A DNA stretch of 56,289 nucleotides. Origin: Candidatus Kaiserbacteria bacterium CG10_big_fil_rev_8_21_14_0_10_56_12 (GTDB taxonomy: Bacteria; Patescibacteriota; Minisyncoccia; Phycocordibacterales; Phycocordibacteraceae). Below, one piece after another: positions 26,474 to 35,455 of the stretch. Below the pieces are notes generated by a model. It had not been told where the DNA came from, did not search any database, and saw nothing but the letters and a program-made list of their open reading frames with translations. Both the position numbers and the translations under genes were made by a program. How positions within the stretch are numbered: position 1 is the stretch's first letter; each line of letters opens with the position of its first letter. The DNA lies in contig PFBL01000004.1 of NCBI GenBank assembly GCA_002773355.1, positions 1 to 56,289 of the forward strand, given 5' to 3'.

Positions 26474-27573
26474 GGCAGTTTCGGATCCTGTTCCATACAC
26501 GCGAGCAAGCGGCGCGCGAAACGCTCCCAGGTAAACTGTGCCGCGCGCTGTGTACCTTTCTGAACCATTTCTCGCCTCGTTGTGGGGTCGTTTACGAGTC
26601 GCGCCATCGCCCGCGCGAGCGCCTCATGATCGGTAGGGTCAGTCAGGAGCGCGGCGTCGCCAGCCACCTCGGCAAGTGCGCCTTTGTTCGAGGTAATGAC
26701 GGGAGTCCCTACGTCCATAGCCTCTAGTATCGGCATGCCGAACCCTTCGATATGACTCGGGAAGACAAAGGCCGTCGCGTTTCTGTAGAGGAATGAGAGT
26801 TCGGCGTCGCTCACATATCCAATGAAAAGGACCTTCTCTTGGAGACCGAGTTCGTGCACCAGCGCTCGGAGTCTCTCATAGTATTGCCCGCCGGTCTTGC
26901 CGGCTAGAACAAGATGATGTGGTTCTGCGGTGCCCGCACAAAAGTGCCCAAAAGCTCGAATGATGCCCTCAATATTTTTACGATTTTTTATAACGCCCGC
27001 AAAAAAGAAGTACGGGTGAGCGACCTCATAGGATTCCGTCGCCGCGGTGAGTGGGATAAAGCCAATCGGAATGGCCACCACCTTCTCGGGCGGGATGCCA
27101 AAGCGTTCTGTCACCTCGTGCGCCGTCGCGTGAGATATTGCCACAACCGTCGTCGCCAAGCGGAATGACCGTCGGTGTACGTAATAGAGGAGCCACGCTC
27201 GCAGACGTGATTGTAGAGTCGTTGCCTCTTCGAGATACGCAAAGTCGAAAGCCATGACAATCGATTTTTTGGGCCGCCACCACAATGGTATGACTGACGT
27301 GAGAAAAAGATACCAGTCGAGCCCCTTATCGATGCGCCGAGCTCCCGAAAATAATACGGACCGGACCCGTAGCGGCCGTATCGTCCACGCTCCCGGGGGG
27401 AATGCGGGCGGCTGTGCAGGATCTTTTTTCAGATAGATTGTAAGCGCGGTGTGCGGCGCCGCACGTATGAGTGCACGCGCAATCTCGAATATCGAGCGCC
27501 CGAGCCCTCCCGGTTGACGCTCGCCGTAGGGATCAAGAATGAGGCCGATGGTCATAGCACGTACTCGCATCAT
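26470..27573 (-). CDS. GT4-family glycosyltransferase
   Basis: A 367-aa GT-B transferase. The N-terminus (ATG 27555 is an alternative start) has LILDPYGERQPGGLGRSIFE, and the C-terminal donor site is FPSHIEGFGMPILEAMDVG with TSNKGALAEVAGDAALL, the classical EGFGxxxxEAM motif of retaining GT4 enzymes. It starts 1 nt after the stop of the methyltransferase gene and overlaps the next gene by 4 nt. Confidence 0.87.
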   Translation of the reverse strand: MMRVRAMTIGLILDPYGERQPGGLGRSIFEIARALIRAAPHTALTIYLKKDPAQPPAFPPGAWTIRPLRVRSVLFSGARRIDKGLDWYLFLTSVIPLWWRPKKSIVMAFDFAYLEEATTLQSRLRAWLLYYVHRRSFRLATTVVAISHATAHEVTERFGIPPEKVVAIPIGFIPLTAATESYEVAHPYFFFAGVIKNRKNIEGIIRAFGHFCAGTAEPHHLVLAGKTGGQYYERLRALVHELGLQEKVLFIGYVSDAELSFLYRNATAFVFPSHIEGFGMPILEAMDVGTPVITSNKGALAEVAGDAALLTDPTDHEALARAMARLVNDPTTRREMVQKGTQRAAQFTWERFARRLLACMEQDPKLP

Positions 27574-27576
27574 ACG

Positions 27577-28449
27577 CTAGCGACGCTTGGCAAGAAAGAA
27601 CACGTTGTCTCGCACATCGAGCGGTAGCGCGATCCGACCAAGCCTCGTGCCTCGCAGTCGCTCTCCCAGACGTGCAAAGACAGGCATGCCGATCCAACGA
27701 GCAAGTATGGTTGCAATATATGGGAGGCTAAATCGTTTGGTGATATGACCCGTCCAGATGACCTCGAATCCGTCCTTGGACAAAAGATCGCGCAAGCTGG
27801 CTTCAGTCATCCACACTAAGTGTTCTGGTGGACAGAGCGCATGCCACCGTTTCCCCATGAGAGCGGCATAGCGACTACCACTATTGGGCGTACAGCCCAT
27901 AAGAATGCCGTCCTTTTTTAAGAGGCGCGCGGCGTGCCCCAAGAGTGCTGCGGGATCGGCAACGTGTTCTAACACATCAAATAAGGTGACGACGTCATGT
28001 GAGGCGGCGTCTGGAGAGAGCTGGTCAAGAGTGCCGGCCAGAACCCTGAGGCCCTTGGCTTTAGCTAAGGCCGCGGCCGCAGCAGAGATGTCTATACCCG
28101 AAACCGCGTAGCCCCGCTCTTTGGCGAGGCCAAGAAAATAGCCCGTCGCCGCTCCCACGTCAAACAAGGCTCCAGTGGCGCGCTGTTGTTGGATGCGATC
28201 CAAACACGTCTCGAAGGTGTCTCGCATGGCTTCTTTCTCTTGGTCGTAACACCCATAGCCCGCCGTATCCCCACCGCCAACAAAGTAGCTTGCGTCATAC
28301 AAATCCCGCGTCTGCTCCGGCGGATTCTCGACAAAGAGCGACGCGCATGTGCTGCACCGAGCAATACGAAAAGGCCCCTTCTCAAACTCGTGCCGCTCCG
28401 CACACGAGCAAACGGGACAGGTCAGTGACGATTGAGTCGTAGTCTCCAT
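27577..28449 (-). CDS. Zinc-ribbon class I SAM methyltransferase
   Basis: A 290-aa methyltransferase with an N-terminal zinc-binding module (CPVC...CSTC, about 11-35), SAM motif I FDVGAATGYFLGLA, and TLFDVLEHVADP as motif IV. The C-terminal CTPNSGSRYAALMGKRWHALCPPEHL is characteristic of the Methyltransf_23 group active on sugars. It is the intact counterpart of the decayed gene at 4507-5544, which has the same layout. It overlaps the upstream GT2 gene by 28 nt. Confidence 0.88.
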   Translation of the reverse strand: METTTQSSLTCPVCSCAERHEFEKGPFRIARCSTCASLFVENPPEQTRDLYDASYFVGGGDTAGYGCYDQEKEAMRDTFETCLDRIQQQRATGALFDVGAATGYFLGLAKERGYAVSGIDISAAAAALAKAKGLRVLAGTLDQLSPDAASHDVVTLFDVLEHVADPAALLGHAARLLKKDGILMGCTPNSGSRYAALMGKRWHALCPPEHLVWMTEASLRDLLSKDGFEVIWTGHITKRFSLPYIATILARWIGMPVFARLGERLRGTRLGRIALPLDVRDNVFFLAKRR

Positions 28450-29135
28450 GGTGTTTGTAGTCCCTCCCTGAGGATGTGCCCGGAGATTTTTGATTCTCCT
28501 TCTCGTCGTGTTCGGAACACAATCGGTACTTCGTAGAATGAAGCTTGCAGAGACCTAATCGCCCGAAATTTAAGTTCCATAAGAAAAGCATACCCCGAGG
28601 CGCCGGCGTGCATGAAATCGAGTCGGCGCAGCAGCTGCGCATCGAAGCACATAAACCCCGCCGTGAGGTCGTATACCGGCAACCCGGTCACGAAGCGGGC
28701 ATAGCGATTTCCCCATTTGGACAAGGCAAATCGCCACGGCTCCCAGTTTTCTATTTCACCGCCACGCACATATCGCGAGCCAATAACCAGATCGTGCTGC
28801 TTGCTCGCGTCGAGCAGTGCTGGGAGATAGAGCGCGGGGTGTGAACCGTCGGCGTCCATAGTCACTACACGGGCCGTTTCTGGGTCAGCAAGCACGTGCC
28901 GCATACCCGCACGATAGGCTGCGCCCAGGCCCTCCTTAGCCTGTCGCACAAGGACCTGCACGCGAGGATACGTTTCGCTGAGTTCACGCACTGCCGCAGC
29001 GGTTCCGTCTGGAGAACTGTCATCAATGACAAGCACCTGCACATCAGGTGCATGATGAAATATTTCAGGTATGAGCTGCGAGACGTTCTCTCGCTCGTTG
29101 TACGTTGGAACGAGAACAACCGTATGCCCGGACAT
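28422..29135 (-). CDS. Polyprenol-phosphate sugar synthase, GT2 (DPM1-like)
   Basis: A 237-aa GT-A enzyme with VPTYNERENV (8-17), IDDSSPDGTA and DADGSHP as nucleotide and metal sites. It has no C-terminal membrane segments, so it is the short DPM1-type form making polyprenyl-phosphate-mannose or -glucose. With the adjacent GtrA protein (flippase-like) and the GT-C enzyme it forms a complete module for lipid-linked sugar donation outside the membrane. ATG 29135 is chosen over GTG 29153 because a TACGCT box ends 8 nt before it. Confidence 0.87.
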   Translation of the reverse strand: MSGHTVVLVPTYNERENVSQLIPEIFHHAPDVQVLVIDDSSPDGTAAAVRELSETYPRVQVLVRQAKEGLGAAYRAGMRHVLADPETARVVTMDADGSHPALYLPALLDASKQHDLVIGSRYVRGGEIENWEPWRFALSKWGNRYARFVTGLPVYDLTAGFMCFDAQLLRRLDFMHAGASGYAFLMELKFRAIRSLQASFYEVPIVFRTRREGESKISGHILREGLQTPWRLRLNRH

Positions 29136-29143
29136 GTGGTATG

Positions 29144-29172
29144 AGCGTATCACGGGTGTACACGCGATACAA
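29144..29172 (-). promoter_or_regulatory. Promoter with leaderless spacing, GT2 gene
   Basis: TTGTAT (29167-29172), 17 nt, TACGCT (29144-29149), then 8 nt to ATG 29135. It lies in the short gap after the GtrA gene. Confidence 0.55.
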
Positions 29173-29177
29173 TTTCG

Positions 29178-29636
29178 TCACACGACCTCTGTTGCACTGC
29201 TGGTGGCAAAGGTGATCAAATAATTCGCCGCGAAGCTGAGCCCAGCCAAGAAAACAATGATCACGATCTGAACAAGAACGTACCAGCCATGAAAGAAATC
29301 CAGTTTGAGCCACTCAAGCATCCGTTTGCCAGCCCACAGTAATACGAGAGTGAGAACCAGATTCATGCACGCGATGCTGCTATACAATGCAAACTGTCGT
29401 CGCCACACCGCACGTTCATTGTCGCGGAATGTCCAGTATTTCTGGAGTGTGAAAGTGACAGCAAGCGCCACAACAAACCCGAGTGCGGCGCCCCACAAGT
29501 AATAGTTGGCAAGCCCGAGGAGGTCGACCCACACAATAAGGATAAGGGTCTGCAACACCCCTCCCGCCGCTCCTACGAGACCATACCGCACCAGGAGCGC
29601 GGAGCGTTCACGGACGAAAGCCACGATTCTTCTCAT
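29178..29636 (-). CDS. GtrA family membrane protein
   Basis: A 152-aa protein with four hydrophobic segments and the GtrA hallmarks RYGLVGAAGGVLQ near the N-terminus and FTLQKYWTFRD between segments 2 and 3. GtrA-like proteins are thought to flip polyprenyl-phosphate-linked sugars. It overlaps the GT-C gene by 4 nt and is followed by the GT2 synthase, matching the usual gtrA-gtrB pairing. Confidence 0.9.
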   Translation of the reverse strand: MRRIVAFVRERSALLVRYGLVGAAGGVLQTLILIVWVDLLGLANYYLWGAALGFVVALAVTFTLQKYWTFRDNERAVWRRQFALYSSIACMNLVLTLVLLWAGKRMLEWLKLDFFHGWYVLVQIVIIVFLAGLSFAANYLITFATSSATEVV

Positions 29637-31096
29637 GGCTGTTTTCTGCTCAGAACGACGTAGTTGCCGACTGACTCATCCCGCTCATAGGCCGCCAGTA
29701 CGTCATCTTTTTGTGCTACATAGGTGTCGAGTGAGGTGACAACGCGCCCTACACTTTTATCGCGCAGTAACCCAAGGTTGTCTGCACCAGCTTCAATCGA
29801 CGGCGTAATGCGCACATACTGATAGAAAGGGTGCCCCCACGCAAACGTAACGAGCTCAGGAGCCTGATAGATGAACAGAGATTCGTGTACTGGTTGTGCC
29901 GCAAAATACTTTTCGAGCAACGCTGTGCGTTGTGAGTCATAGTGAGTTGCCGTCCATGACCGAAAAAAAGTCGTATATCCATGAGACAACAGCATCAGCG
30001 CAATAATGGCGTAGACGGCGTATCGCGCCCGCAACGTGCGATCCGCTCGCATAAGATACCAGAGTGAGGATGGAAGATACAACACACTAAACACTTCTCC
30101 TAAAAAAAAGTAGCGATAAAACCCGACGGTGCGCAGGTACGCCGCGGCCACGAATAGCGAAAAGAACAGTAGCACCTCCTCGGTAACCAGCACCGATTCG
30201 CCACGCCGCTTCCGTACTCCGTAGCTCACGAGCCAGAGGAGTATAGTCGCTCCAAAATAGAACGGCTGCGCCTCAGTCACCAGTCTCTTCAGGTTTGCGA
30301 GAATCGCCGCGGCTGGCGAGGCATCGTGCGGATTTGCGTATACTTGAAACACCCTGAGTAACGAAACATCGCCAAATTGAAAATAGATCCATAGGAGGAG
30401 CGGTACGCAGAAGCCCATTACGCCATACCACCATACGCGCCAGAGATATAGCTCGTCGCGGCGTAACCAGAACGAAATGAGTAACGCCGGTACCAGTAGT
30501 ATGAATATGGGCTTGGTAGCTACCGCAAGTCCCGCGAAAAGACCGATGCCAACCGCACGCCTCTGTGTGAGTGGGCCATGGAGCGTTAGAAGCCACATCG
30601 TACACAGCAAGAAAAATAACCCCGGAATTTCTCCGAGTACGTTACGTCCGTTTCCATACAGAGGCGCAAACAAGATGAGCAGGAAGAAACTCGCCCACTG
30701 AACCGGACGATGAACCGCTTTCCGTATAAACAACCACAGTGCCGCAAAAAGTGCGCAGAGGTAGGCCAGCATCACCATTCGCGCCCCTTCAAGTGAGACG
30801 CCAAACACTGCAAACACCGCCGCAAGTGGCATCGTCACGGGTAACCCTGTCGTGATGTACCATGCGGGCTCAAATATGCCCGGCGCGATCGGTAACGCCG
30901 CCTTCCCTGTCGAGAGCAACCCTATCGCGGATTGAATAATAAGCCCCTCGTCCATCCACGTCTCTGGACTCGAGAAGAGTCGATAACTCGACAAAAACAG
31001 GATGCCTCCTACCGCTACGGCAACGAGCACACCAGCGAGCAGTGTTGCGCGGAACGAGCGCCGCGACGGAATACAGACATGAGGGATGTTAAACAT
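29633..31096 (-). CDS. GT-C-fold membrane glycosyltransferase (PMT/ArnT-like)
   Basis: A protein of about 487 aa with roughly 10-12 membrane segments. In the first periplasmic loop ETWMDEGLIIQS contains the acidic DE pair expected for PMT_2/ArnT-type enzymes that use polyprenyl-phosphate-sugars. The C-terminal part (from about 400) is soluble and external. ATG 31096 or ATG 31111 could be the start; both overlap the upstream GT4 gene (8 or 23 nt). It is the likely user of the sugar donor made by the two genes downstream. Confidence 0.75.
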   Translation of the reverse strand: MFNIPHVCIPSRRSFRATLLAGVLVAVAVGGILFLSSYRLFSSPETWMDEGLIIQSAIGLLSTGKAALPIAPGIFEPAWYITTGLPVTMPLAAVFAVFGVSLEGARMVMLAYLCALFAALWLFIRKAVHRPVQWASFFLLILFAPLYGNGRNVLGEIPGLFFLLCTMWLLTLHGPLTQRRAVGIGLFAGLAVATKPIFILLVPALLISFWLRRDELYLWRVWWYGVMGFCVPLLLWIYFQFGDVSLLRVFQVYANPHDASPAAAILANLKRLVTEAQPFYFGATILLWLVSYGVRKRRGESVLVTEEVLLFFSLFVAAAYLRTVGFYRYFFLGEVFSVLYLPSSLWYLMRADRTLRARYAVYAIIALMLLSHGYTTFFRSWTATHYDSQRTALLEKYFAAQPVHESLFIYQAPELVTFAWGHPFYQYVRITPSIEAGADNLGLLRDKSVGRVVTSLDTYVAQKDDVLAAYERDESVGNYVVLSRKQP

Positions 31097-32213
31097 GTAA
31101 TGACGGACCATTGATAAACTTCATAATACGCTCGGCCCGGGCAACCCACGTGTGTCTTTTGGCGAGAGTGTGTGCGGCGTTGGCCCGCGCATCGGCCTTA
31201 GTATCGGTCTGTGCCTGTTGAACCGCCTGGATAAACGAATCGAGATCGTCTGGGGTATACCAGTACACGGCCGTCTCCGTGAGAATACTTGCGAGTGCGG
31301 GGGTCCTTGAGGCTACCACCGGCCGAGCGGCCGCCAGGTATTCAAAAAGCTTAATTGGTGCCGTGTACCGATACGAATCCTCGTTCTGTGCCGTTCCAAG
31401 CACGAGCAACACGTCAGCGGCAGCCATCCAGAGTGGCATCTCATACGTCGGCCGACTCCCCACAAAGTGCAGACCCTCTCCGGAAACGCCTGTCGCCCGC
31501 TCATAGTCTTCGCGTGTCGCGCCAACGACCTGTAGGGGGAGGGCGAGACGTGGTGCCGCACCAGCGAGCAGTTCGAGCCCTTTCCAGGGGTACGCACGAC
31601 CAACATAGAGCGCGAATGGTGCATTGAGTGGTAACTTGAGCTCCTTTCGCGCCGCCTCCTTTGTGAGCGGTGGAACCTCCGGGTCGAACAGAACTCCATT
31701 CGGCTCAATCAGGATATCGCTTGGACGAAGACCGAAGGTCTGCGCCAACGCGTCTGCGATAAGGGGGTTTGTGGCGACGATATGCGCCCGCGAAAAGAAA
31801 TGCTGTCGCCACACTCCCGAACGCTTCGGGCTATGCATTTCTGCCACCACCATCCGCGGCAACCAAACCAATGGCACAAAAGAAAATTGATCCATATCGA
31901 CCGTATAGACGACGAACGCTTCGCGTCGAATCACCTTCGCGAGCAAATAGAGGTACGCCTCGATCATAAATTGTACTGCCGTGAGCCGATAGCCCAGTGG
32001 GCCGAGCCGTTGTAGATCGACCACCGGCAACCGCACCATTGGGATGTCGTGTGCAAGGTGATATGCCTCGCGCATCGACCCTTCTCCGCGACTTGAGGTG
32101 ACCAAGGTCACCCGCATTCCCCGTGCGGCAAGAGCGTTACATACCTGCGCGATATGGATGCCATACGCCTTCTCACTGGGTATACGCGCGTTGACCACGA
32201 CATAGAGATTCAT
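31089..32213 (-). CDS. GT4-family glycosyltransferase
   Basis: A 374-aa GT-B transferase. N-terminus VNARIPSEKAYGIHIAQVCNALAARG, donor-binding YVGRAYPWKGLELL, and PIKLFEYLAAARPVVAS corresponding to the EX7E region (FEYLAAARP). It overlaps both neighbours by a few bases, as is usual in this operon. The acceptor is unknown. Confidence 0.85.
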   Translation of the reverse strand: MNLYVVVNARIPSEKAYGIHIAQVCNALAARGMRVTLVTSSRGEGSMREAYHLAHDIPMVRLPVVDLQRLGPLGYRLTAVQFMIEAYLYLLAKVIRREAFVVYTVDMDQFSFVPLVWLPRMVVAEMHSPKRSGVWRQHFFSRAHIVATNPLIADALAQTFGLRPSDILIEPNGVLFDPEVPPLTKEAARKELKLPLNAPFALYVGRAYPWKGLELLAGAAPRLALPLQVVGATREDYERATGVSGEGLHFVGSRPTYEMPLWMAAADVLLVLGTAQNEDSYRYTAPIKLFEYLAAARPVVASRTPALASILTETAVYWYTPDDLDSFIQAVQQAQTDTKADARANAAHTLAKRHTWVARAERIMKFINGPSLHV

Positions 32214-33994
32214 GGCAATGGGAGACGATACAGATCGTACCGACCGTTCGTGTAGACGAGTGTGGCGCCAAGTGTCGCGGGACGATACGCCGTGTCCTGC
32301 ACGGTATCGGTGAGGAGGTACCGCACATGATACTTCGCCAGATATTCCTTAATGTGGGGTGCGATGGTGTACTCAAACTCGTGCGCGAGATTGACAAAGA
32401 ACGCCTCTCCCAAGAGTCCGCGCGGTGTCGAGATAGTCCCGCAGTCATGCGTACGGTCCCAGAAAAATACCAGCTTGCAGACTCGCACCGCACGAGCGAA
32501 CGAGCCGGCCTTGTGCGCGAGATCGGCGCGTCCAAGATAGATTTCCATGTTGTCCCTCCTTTCAAGCGAAGCGGCAGTCGGGCGATTGAAATATTGCGAA
32601 ACGAGATACCGCTCACGAACCTCTTGCTCGGACACGAGCTCAAGCGCACCCCAAAAAGAGTAGAGGGTAAAGTGCTTCGTGTAGACCGGAAGGAGTGTCG
32701 AACCTATGTCTCGTGGCTCAATCCAGACCACCACCGGTGCAGGCTCGTGTGTCTCGAGCCAGGTAAAAGGTCCGGCAAGCTGCTCTTCGGCCTGCCACGC
32801 CGCCGGGTCAATCGCGCTCGGCAGAAACGGTGCGAAGTACTCGTTGATGAAGTAACCATTCGCACCCACCACCACAAACATGAACACGAGCGCAATCCAT
32901 CGCACGCTGTGTGAGTACTGCGCGCGCGTGCGCCACAAGTTCGCACCAACCGCAACGGACATCAACAAGAACCACAACACGATAAGGATGCGAAGGTGTT
33001 CGCCTGTCTCAAGCAACTTCCCGGTGATGAGATTGCTTCCCTGCATAATCCACAGCCCCAGTCCACTAAAGATCGTGAAGAGCGTTAGGTATCGAAACAA
33101 TTCGTCTCCTTCATAAAGTGACGATTTCCACCAAAAAAACCCAAGTAGCACGAGCAACACGCCTATCCATCCGCCCGAGTAAATAACCTCGGCCATGGGC
33201 AGATGCGTATTGACGAGACCAAGGCGTCCCATGCTTTCCCAGTAGTAAGGAGAAGCGAACGAGAGCCAGAGCATGTAGAGCGGCACAGGTAACCCGATCA
33301 CGCCACCGATACACGACGCTCCGAGGGTAGCCCGCATGAGTGGCCACTGCCGTCGTGCAAGTGTATAGAGAAACAGGAGACCGAGGGTAATGACAACCGT
33401 CTGCCAGAGAAAAGCGTAGAGATAGAAGCTGGCTCCCGCAGTGATCCCAACGAGCCAGACCGTACGCCGGTTGGGCGAGCGGATCAGGCGAGCAAGACCG
33501 AGATAAAACAGCAGATAGAGTGGGTAGACGGGCTGGAGGTTAACAGGACGCCAAATATGCGCGTACGATTCAAGATATGCGAGTATGGTACCGCCGACCG
33601 CAATCCACGGCGGCGCCGCGAGCTCTCTAAGAAGCCCGTAGCCCGCAAGCGCGAACAATAGACTCCAGAGGATGAAGTTCAGTACCGTTGCCGCCTCGAA
33701 CGGAAGGCCGAGCCGCTGTGGAATAGCGTTCAACCACGCACCACCGAAGATGACGAGCGGTGGGCCATCGGCATGCTCCAGAAAATAGGGATTCCCGCCT
33801 GTGTGTCCGTGCACAAGGGTCTGGGCGCGCGCCTCATAGAGCGACTCGTCAGTAAAGACAGGAAAGATACCCTCCCACGCGTCTCCCAACATCACGCGGA
33901 TATCAATAAACGGGATGCTCGTTAAGACAAGCACCACACTCATAAGCACCAGCACCTCGCGGTTGGCAGAGATCCACTGGCGAAGTCTATTCAT
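32210..33994 (-). CDS. Large multi-pass membrane protein, GT-C-like
   Basis: A 594-aa protein with about 10-11 hydrophobic segments up to residue 380 and a C-terminal soluble domain. The first external loop has VFTDESLYEARAQTL, with an acidic pair (DE) followed by Tyr as in GT-C transferases. I recognise no closer family. A second module of GT2 (33987), GtrA (36491) and this protein parallels 28422-31096. It overlaps the GT2 gene by 8 nt and the GT4 gene by 4 nt. Confidence 0.7.
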   Translation of the reverse strand: MNRLRQWISANREVLVLMSVVLVLTSIPFIDIRVMLGDAWEGIFPVFTDESLYEARAQTLVHGHTGGNPYFLEHADGPPLVIFGGAWLNAIPQRLGLPFEAATVLNFILWSLLFALAGYGLLRELAAPPWIAVGGTILAYLESYAHIWRPVNLQPVYPLYLLFYLGLARLIRSPNRRTVWLVGITAGASFYLYAFLWQTVVITLGLLFLYTLARRQWPLMRATLGASCIGGVIGLPVPLYMLWLSFASPYYWESMGRLGLVNTHLPMAEVIYSGGWIGVLLVLLGFFWWKSSLYEGDELFRYLTLFTIFSGLGLWIMQGSNLITGKLLETGEHLRILIVLWFLLMSVAVGANLWRTRAQYSHSVRWIALVFMFVVVGANGYFINEYFAPFLPSAIDPAAWQAEEQLAGPFTWLETHEPAPVVVWIEPRDIGSTLLPVYTKHFTLYSFWGALELVSEQEVRERYLVSQYFNRPTAASLERRDNMEIYLGRADLAHKAGSFARAVRVCKLVFFWDRTHDCGTISTPRGLLGEAFFVNLAHEFEYTIAPHIKEYLAKYHVRYLLTDTVQDTAYRPATLGATLVYTNGRYDLYRLPLP

Positions 33995-34739
33995 GGGCCG
34001 AGTGAGTAGCCGTTGGGCGCATCCACGATCGGATGCGCTCTACCACAATGAACCGTATCATCCGCAAGCCGAGCAAGATCGCCTTGGACCGCTTGCCGGT
34101 AATCTTTGACGTCCCGACTCGTGCCCCATACTGCACTGGAATCTCAACCACACTGAGCTTGTGCTCGAGCGCCCGAAGCATAAACTCCGGAGAGAACCAG
34201 TTCCCATCTACAGTAAAAGCGTCCTTGATGTGCTCGTAGGCGCGGCGGTGAATCAGTTTGAAGGTACAGCCGACATCAGTGAGCGATGGGCCATTAAAGA
34301 GAAACTCAAGCAGTTTTGCCACGGACCAATTCCCCATACGTAGAGCAAAGTCCATATTCACACCCGGATCGCCGTCAGACCATACTGGATTACGGGCCGT
34401 CCGGGTGCCAAACACGACATCATAGTCCAGACTATAGACAAGGAGTCGATCAAGGTCACTCGCGCGGAACGTCCCGTCTGGCTCGCACGTCACAATGAGA
34501 TCGCCCGTCGCTTCGCTCATACCGCGCCTGAGCGCGGCTCCGTAGCCTTGCGTGGTCTCAAGCACATAGACTGCCGATGTATTTTTGATTTCAACATCAC
34601 TGCCGTCTTTTGAATTGTTGTCGACAGCGATAATCTCGTCGACAGCAGGGTGTGCGAGAAACTCTTCTATGGCATTTCGTATATTTTCCTTCTCGTTGTA
34701 TACGGGGAAGACAATGCTTATTTTTTTTCCTAAGTACAT
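33987..34739 (-). CDS. GT2-family glycosyltransferase
   Basis: A protein of about 250 aa with FPVYNEKENI near 11-20, VDNNSKDGS and CEPDGTF as nucleotide and metal sites. The C-terminus GTSKITGKRSKAILLGLRMI has the RxxxSK-type pattern of polyprenyl-phosphate glycosyltransferases. ATG 34739 is chosen, 10 nt after the DUF218 stop; the longer frame starts inside that gene. Confidence 0.85.
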   Translation of the reverse strand: MYLGKKISIVFPVYNEKENIRNAIEEFLAHPAVDEIIAVDNNSKDGSDVEIKNTSAVYVLETTQGYGAALRRGMSEATGDLIVTCEPDGTFRASDLDRLLVYSLDYDVVFGTRTARNPVWSDGDPGVNMDFALRMGNWSVAKLLEFLFNGPSLTDVGCTFKLIHRRAYEHIKDAFTVDGNWFSPEFMLRALEHKLSVVEIPVQYGARVGTSKITGKRSKAILLGLRMIRFIVVERIRSWMRPTATHSAHE

Positions 34740-34749
34740 AGTGAGTGGA

Positions 34750-35448
34750 TTAGTGCTTTGGTTTGATACGTGGTTCATACGTGCCCTCCCTCATGAGCTG
34801 CGTGCGGATACGGGCGGCGGCCTCGAGGACTTCGCGTGGTATGTCCTGTCGCTCGGTATCGCCCTTTTTCGCGTAGTCGAGCAACCGCTCCGCCTCTTGC
34901 ACCAACCGCTGTCTGGTTTCAGGATCTTCTGGCGCGAGCGGCTCATCTGCTGGACAGTTTATATAGTTGATGTCAGGGTGCTGCTGCTTGAACGTGGCAA
35001 AGGCGCGCCGCTGGTGTATTGGACGCGATACGAGGATCATCCGGTGTACTGTCACGCCGCGGTCGCGCAAAAAAGGTATCGCCTCCTGGGCCTCGGCGAG
35101 CGTGTTAGACGTGAGACCTTGGGTAATGATGTCCTGTTCTGGTACGCCTTCTGCTTCGAGCAGCTCTCGATACTTCTTGTTTTCGGGTACACCCCAGATT
35201 TTTTCTCCCCCGAACTTCCCGCCCGTGGAAATAAATCCTATCTTTTTTGCGTACCCCCGCTTGTACAGCTCGGCTGCCTTTTTCGCCGGCAGCTCACTTG
35301 CGCCACCGAGAATAAATATGACGTCGGACTGGGCGGGCTCTTCTCTCAGATTGAGATAGTCAAAGAATGTTTCTATCGCTTCCTTTAAAAGCCGCTCTTT
35401 TTCATTCGACGGATCATTGCTTGGGTCTCGCTGCAGATTTTTTTCCAT
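34750..35448 (-). CDS. YdcF/SanA-like DUF218 domain protein (second copy)
   Basis: A 232-aa soluble protein with DVIFILGGASE, the mid-region STGGKFGGEKIWGVPENKKY, QGLTSNTLAEAQEAI and LVSRPIHQRRAFATF. These follow the DUF218 order (strand, SGG loop, ExxSxNTxEN-like loop, then a His/Arg segment). It has no membrane segment. ATG 35448 lies 7 nt after the epimerase stop (TGA CATCACT ATG). The C-terminal 50 residues are charged and helical. Confidence 0.8.
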   Translation of the reverse strand: MEKNLQRDPSNDPSNEKERLLKEAIETFFDYLNLREEPAQSDVIFILGGASELPAKKAAELYKRGYAKKIGFISTGGKFGGEKIWGVPENKKYRELLEAEGVPEQDIITQGLTSNTLAEAQEAIPFLRDRGVTVHRMILVSRPIHQRRAFATFKQQHPDINYINCPADEPLAPEDPETRQRLVQEAERLLDYAKKGDTERQDIPREVLEAAARIRTQLMREGTYEPRIKPKH

Positions 35449-35455
35449 AGTGATG

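Noticed and set aside
28449-28475. GGGAGGG upstream of the zinc-ribbon methyltransferase as a Shine-Dalgarno sequence
   Set aside because: It is about 13 nt from the ATG, too far, and is part of the coding sequence of the upstream GT2 gene (REGLQ), so it is probably incidental.
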